This document shows positions 62,482 to 64,000 of a stretch of 64,000 nt of DNA, one piece after another. Position 1 is the stretch's first letter. Each line of letters opens with the position of its first letter. The position numbers and the translations under genes were made by a program. This DNA is from Tetrahymena thermophila SB210 (Eukaryota; Ciliophora; Oligohymenophorea; Hymenostomatida; Tetrahymenidae): positions 372,001 through 436,000 of the forward strand of contig NW_002476433.1 in NCBI RefSeq assembly GCF_000189635.1, read 5' to 3'. Below the pieces are notes generated by a model. That model searched no databases and had not been told where the DNA came from. It worked only from the letters and a program-made list of their open reading frames with translations.

Positions 62482-62805
62482 GGAAAAAAAAAATATTTAA
62501 TTTTTAAATAAAATGAAAGAAAAACTAACTTAAAATAATAAATTAAGAAATAAATTTCATTCTGATAATAGATTAAGTAAATATAAGATAAAAAAACTAA
62601 AATAGATATTTTTTTTTTAATTTATTTTTCAGAAAGATGATAAACTGAATAAAAATAATTTTTTTTCAATTAATTAAAGTATTAATAATTAAAAAAAAAT
62701 TTATTCTCTTTATAATTAATATTCTATTTAGGTAAATTTGGAAAAATTGCAGATTTTTATTGAAATAGAATCGAGCTAATTAAAACTAATTTTTTTAATA
62801 TTTTT
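62482..62805. other. intergenic, no gene seen
   Basis: AT-rich DNA downstream of the glutathionylspermidine-synthase-like gene, with no recognised feature. Confidence 0.5.
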
Positions 62806-64000
62806 TCAAGAAGAAGAACTAAATCTCTTTCCTGTAGATCCGCCAGATTATCTATGAGTAGTCTTATTTTATTAAGATTATTAAAACATAGTAGTGCCAT
62901 GAGTTTAAGTTTAATATTAGTAGTCATGATATCCTGCAAAGTGCCTCATAGTTTTTTCCTACAATTTGATAGATTAAATGTTTTATCTGATTAGATTATC
63001 TTGAAATAACGGGTCAATATACTAAGTTTTTTCAGCTATGTTCTCTTGTAATCTAATCAAGTCAGTATTTGAATTAAATTCTTCTTTTCCATAAAGTGAT
63101 TACCTAATATTAGACTGAGTAGTATCAGTAATTAAATCTATTTATATTTACTATTCATTTTCTGATTATTTTTTTTCAATATAATAAGGAACAACTGAGC
63201 TTCCTTATCCAATAATTGGATTCAGGTCTTCTCTTATTACTATACCGCAAGGTTTACCTTAAATTACCCAACAGCTTAGCGTAATGTATCTTTGTTAGTG
63301 ATGATCAGAATCGATAAACTCTTAAAATATGGGTTTTGAAGAAAATTTCTTGTAAGAATCAGTTTAGAATAATTCAAAATCATTATAATATTTGGAAAGA
63401 ATTATAGAATCTCCTTCCCTTCCATATTTTTACTTAGATACTTAAGGAATACCGCTACCTCCGTATCTTATAGGTTCAAGACTAGCTTTTGCTAAATGAG
63501 GGTTTTAGGGAAACATGTTATACAAAAGCACACTCATAGCTTTATTAGACATAATAATTTTCCAAGGTGGTTCAATCATTATTTATGATTTATTATCATA
63601 AAATTAAGGATTTGTAAAAAAATTATAAGTAGACTCAGATGCTAACCACTCAAAAGGGTATTGCTTCAAAATAATACTTGATTTAAAGTTATCTGATTTT
63701 AATTCATTTTCAATAACATTCTCTATTTTAGAAATGTTTTTTGTGTCAATTGAAATATTTGCCAAGAATGGCTTAATTAGAGAATGTAAATAATTAAAAG
63801 TACACTTATCTTCCCAGTTTGAATTATTAAGCATAAAAAGCTTTGATTTTCCATTCTACTCCATAATCTTTTACAGACCTTATTTTATCTCAAAATCTAT
63901 ATTATTAAACTAAAGAAGTTAGAACTATTCAGCCCATAGCTTTTAAGCTTGTCCTGCTTCAATGATACAAGAGGGAGTATCACCATTTACTTCTAAAAAG
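62806..64000 (-). CDS. glutathionylspermidine-synthase-like ATP-grasp, 5' end cut off
   Basis: The minus-strand frame enters from beyond the right edge and stays open for 398 codons to a TGA at 62806-62808. FLEVNGDTPSCIIEAGQAQK LW is the counterpart of the 'YEfNaDTPtsLlEa..Q..W' block of glutathionylspermidine synthase. EPPWKIIMSNKAMSVLLYN, FPQNPHLAKASLEP and GREGDSIIL match its 'PWK.iLSNKa.Lp' and 'REG.nI' blocks, and SCWVIQGKPCGIVIRED matches 'SWvI...paG.giRE'. This C-terminal ATP-grasp-type synthetase joins glutathione to spermidine; the N-terminal part of the domain lies outside. A Gln/Thr/Ser-rich tail of about 100 residues follows the domain. Members of the family in other organisms may ligate different amines, so the substrate is inference. 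The frame looks free of introns. Confidence 0.85.

Noticed and set aside
1-64000. Search for transposases, reverse transcriptases, capsid-like or other mobile-element genes, CRISPR arrays and rRNA.
   Set aside because: None showed any recognisable motif; the only repeats found are local tandem duplications and simple sequence.

Overview
The window reads as macronuclear-type DNA of an oligohymenophorean ciliate, Tetrahymena or a close relative. Genes stay open only if TAA and TAG are read as glutamine, and every gene whose 3' end lies in the window stops at TGA. Intergenic DNA is about 80% A+T, and introns are short, AT-rich and GT...AG. Standard-code reading frames break these genes into fragments, so exons were worked out by hand. 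For all the multi-exon genes except the coiled-coil gene, the frames close exactly across the proposed splice sites. The coiled-coil gene was only partly resolved.

Left part (1-17 kb): the 5' tip of a minus-strand gene at the edge; a small Borealin/Nbl1-like protein (621-1283, +); a twin CX9C mitochondrial-type protein (2115-2966, -); a 2.5 kb tandem duplication (about 3719-8690) carrying two secreted pepsin-fold proteins that have lost both catalytic aspartates; and a giant Aurora-type kinase (10493-16926, -) with about 1,800 residues of Q/N/S-rich sequence before the kinase domain. Borealin and Aurora are partners in the chromosomal passenger complex of other eukaryotes, so their presence about 9 kb apart is notable, though linkage in a large chromosome may be chance.

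Middle (17-35 kb): a protein joining a B-box-like zinc finger, a helical region and a nicotinamide-riboside-kinase-like P-loop domain (19951-21970, -); elongation factor 1-gamma in unusually GC-rich codons (24120-25352, -); a SETD9-like SET protein (26435-27928, +); a MATE transporter (29895-32552, -); and an RluA-family pseudouridine synthase with a likely mitochondrial presequence (33513-34825, -).

Right part (35-64 kb): a many-exon coiled-coil gene with repeated exon ends (35758-43416, +); a fibrocystin-like secreted protein with IPT/TIG and G8-type regions (44112-48632, -); a 5.7 kb stretch without a firm gene; an active pepsin-like membrane protease (54322-55790, +); a membrane-anchored UBR-box protein (56620-59760, +); a polytopic membrane protein (60392-61744, -) whose 5' end is tandemly duplicated; and most of a glutathionylspermidine-synthase-like gene cut by the right edge (62806-64000, -).

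No rRNA, convincing tRNA, CRISPR, transposon or virus-like element was recognised. Because TGA is the only stop and the DNA is so AT-rich, open stretches of 100-200 codons occur often by chance, so they are not called genes without further evidence.
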